In this document: one piece after another, positions 61,966 to 64,000 of the stretch
How the letters are laid out: every line of letters begins with the position of its first letter
Position numbering within the stretch: the first letter of the stretch is position 1
Assembly: GCF_032854445.1 (NCBI RefSeq)
Contig: NC_088301.1
Location: 26,272,402-26,336,401, forward strand
Reading direction: 5' to 3'
Source: Liolophura sinensis
Lineage: Eukaryota > Mollusca > Polyplacophora > Chitonida > Chitonidae
Length of the DNA: 64,000 nucleotides
Program-made: the position numbers and the translations under genes
Notes under the pieces: generated by a model
What the model saw: only the letters and a program-made list of their open reading frames with translations
What the model was told of the DNA's origin: nothing
Database searches by the model: none

Positions 61966-62920
61966 GTAAGGCTATACCTTCTCTTTGCTCTAATACCTGA
62001 CATTGTCACGCCAATTTCGTTACTAAATTCGTCACGCATTGATTTATGCCTTAATACCATGTATTCTCTCAAAACGCATCCAGGTAAAACTAAAACTATA
62101 TAATGTAAACGATCAAAGTGTTCCGGGATTAGATGGACTATGCATACACAAAACCATGCAAGATCGTAAAGATATACCATTCCTAGAGATGAACTTTTCA
62201 TCATTAAGTTATTTATTTGTCGATGTTTACGCGAATTCTCACGGATTTATGCAAATTGTAGTATAGGCGTAGTAGCTATCTATACCTTAACTCCATGACT
62301 GAGTTATTCCAATGGAATATCAGTAGAAATTGTTTTTTTTTTTGTTCAGTTCTGGCAATAATGAAGGGATCTATAAATCTCACTGGCACCTTTTACTGCA
62401 GTTATTGCTGACATGTATAGATATACGTGTTAGTTTTATCTGCATTGATACATTTCTGCTTACTTACACACGTAAATGGATAGATTTTAAAATTATATTG
62501 TCAGTTTTAATTTGGACAATATATAGCCTGGGCACGAGTCAGTGTTCCTTAAGTTTTTCATAGAACACGTCAAAATTGTTTTTAGGCCTTCCTTTTGTTC
62601 TGTTTTCTCAATCCTTTATCAATACATATTCTGGATATAATATTTTCATGACCAAATTTACCCGCTGATCAAGTCTTAAAAAGGAACTCATTTTTTTTGT
62701 ACATTTGCACATACAGCCTGGAGACAGTGAGGCAGGCACTGGTCAGTCATGGGTTCCAAGATATCGCCTTCTATGTCGTCAATTCCCGTCTCTGGCACTC
62801 CCAAATGTTGGTTGAAGAGCTGGAGGTGAGAGTTGGCTTTCCAGTTTTCCAAGATACTCACTCTCGAAATATTTGGACTTCACTTGAGGGGAACAAAGAC
62901 GACTTCTTCATATACGACAG
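61769..62920 (+). CDS. SELENOP: Selenoprotein P, N-terminal part (two exons, TGA read as Sec)
   Basis: Exons 61769-61965 and 62717-62920 join in phase. Residues 1-21 are a signal peptide (MTGRGAVLTACASLLLCLVS, A). Then CAPPPVWTIGERNPM and the diagnostic NVTVVALLQAS-U-NLC; human SELENOP reads SVTVVALLQASUYLC. The U is the TGA at 61937-61939, residue 57, and forms a U-x-x-C redox centre with C60. Exon 2 continues LETVRQALVSHGFQDIAFYV to WTSLEGNKDDFFIYDR, matching human VWTLLNGSKDDFLIYDR. Known: SELENOP is a secreted Sec-rich selenium carrier; the N-terminal thioredoxin-like domain has one Sec and the tail has many. An N-glycosylation sequon (N46-V-T) sits before the active site. The next exon (CG..LVY.. 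block), tail and SECIS are not in the window. A TGA-as-stop reading would give a 56-residue protein and leave exon 2 unexplained. Confidence 0.94.
61937..61939 (+). other. Selenocysteine codon (TGA) of SELENOP
   Basis: In-frame TGA at the exact position of the catalytic Sec of animal SELENOP, followed by AAC CTG TGT (U-N-L-C). Homology continues on both sides. Confidence 0.92.
62717..62920 (+). CDS. SELENOP: SELENOP coding exon 2
   Basis: Acceptor TTTGCACATACAG, donor GTAAGACA. Contains FYVVNSRLWHSQ, VRVGFPVFQDTHSRNIW and KDDFFIYDR, the last blocks of the thioredoxin-like fold. Ends two bases into an Arg codon. Confidence 0.93.
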
Positions 62921-64000
62921 GTAAGACAAAGCGGCTGTGTATTTGTGTTTCTGGCGCCGGAATCACAAGCTACATTTCTGACCAATGAGCCGTAAGCTTC
63001 AGGTGCTGGGTCCTATTTCCGGATGCATGTATCAATCAGGGGCCGAAGCCACATCTGAAATACCTTGTGCAATTTTATGCCTTTTATACCTCATCCCAGC
63101 CATTTCAAGACAAACGTGTCAAACTGTCAACTTCCAGTACCACAAACTAAGCATCGTGACAAGATTCTAAATTCTGACCGAAGTCAGAAATGGCTTTGTG
63201 GAATCGACTCCAGGTGCTATTTTATTAGCATATATCTACCTGGGGCAACTTTTATGTATCAACCGTGTTCTATTTTAAAACGTGTCTTCTGGGGAATACT
63301 TTTGTGTATCAACTGGGTCCTGTTCCAGGATGTATCAACCAAGGACTACTCCCATGAAACTTTGTAGATACTTACTTATCTAAATCTTTATATAAGATTA
63401 TGCCATCTACCCAGAAGGTCATCTTCTATACAACGTGTTGCTATGGCAGTACCGTTTGTATTGCACCCCTTTCACTTTAGCAGCGTTGTTTTCTGGAACC
63501 GATTTTACAAAGCCCTTGTAGCAGTACGAACATTGTGTCATCATTTCTGCATAATTACTATACTGCATAATGTGAAAAGTACTCCATGCATGGTATCTGA
63601 AATGAAACGTCAATAAAATGCGGAAGAGAAAAGCCACATCCCTTTCTGAATAGGCAACGCGAAATACATGTACATCTACCAGTGACGGCACTTGTGGCAA
63701 ATATGCTTCCATACACATAAATTTTCCAACAACCAGAATCAGTGTTTTGCTCCATCTACGCTTGTTTATATAATGGAAAACGAGCCTCTACCGAAGTGTT
63801 GAAGAAATGAAGTGAACTGAATTGAACAGCAAACCATATGCAGTGATCTAAGCTACAAAATAGCCAACACATTTGATAAATAGGGTATAGAAAGGAGGAC
63901 CAAAAACTACAGGTGTCATGGATACAATCATTATCCTGATGTTTTTGTTGGTCATTTTGTCCGTCTGTCGTTAAGTTTACGGAAAAGGTCATACAGGGAT
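62921..64000 (+). other. SELENOP intron 2 (open at the window end)
   Basis: Starts GTAAGACA. No exon encoding the expected CGRLVYHL-like block was found up to 64000. No SINE recognised in it. Confidence 0.6.

Overview
The window looks like a piece of a lophotrochozoan nuclear genome, most likely a marine bivalve or other mollusc. The support is three intron-rich animal genes, one of them selenoprotein P (absent from insects and nematodes, present in molluscs), together with dozens of copies of two tRNA-headed SINE families of the kind seen in mollusc genomes, and an AT-rich background full of minisatellites. The species cannot be named from sequence alone. There is one 200-base run of N (28527-28726).

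Layout. 1-14506: no exon recognised. It holds SINEs, two hairpin-forming MITE-like elements and one copy of a third MITE family. 14507-38071 (+): the last eight coding exons of TRIT1, the tRNA isopentenyltransferase that makes i6A37. All splice phases agree and the C-terminal C2H2 zinc finger is intact; the ATP-binding N-terminal exons lie outside the window or were not recognised. The 16.5-kb intron 17141-33619 is a store of tandem repeats: 76-bp x15, a 21/25/16-bp compound array, 33-bp, 21-bp and 52-bp arrays, plus a diverged segmental duplication. 38072-42615: the TRIT1 3' end, two SINEs and a 32-bp array. 42616-55466 (-): a complete eight-exon gene for one F-box protein of the FBXO25/FBXO32 (atrogin-1) family, 334 residues, with a CRE, an E-box and CCAAT boxes just upstream of its start. 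56380-56451 (-): a tRNA-Glu(CTC) gene. 61769-62920 (+): the first two coding exons of selenoprotein P, with an in-frame TGA (Sec) in an S-U-N-L-C active site; the rest, including further Sec codons and SECIS elements, must lie past the window end.

How the genes relate. TRIT1 and the F-box gene converge (tail to tail); the F-box gene and SELENOP diverge. TRIT1 modifies A37 of several tRNAs, including tRNA-Sec in animals, and SELENOP is the most Sec-demanding protein known, so a tRNA-Sec modifier and a Sec consumer sit within 24 kb of each other. This may be chance.

Most original structural observations: a SINE tail that forms the polypyrimidine region of a TRIT1 splice acceptor; a 20-bp x ~30 minisatellite born inside the tRNA-like head of a SINE; a decayed minisatellite that begins at a TRIT1 splice donor and repeats donor-like motifs; and nested SINEs with clean target-site duplications. 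No LINE, retrovirus-like element, CRISPR array or long transposase ORF was found.
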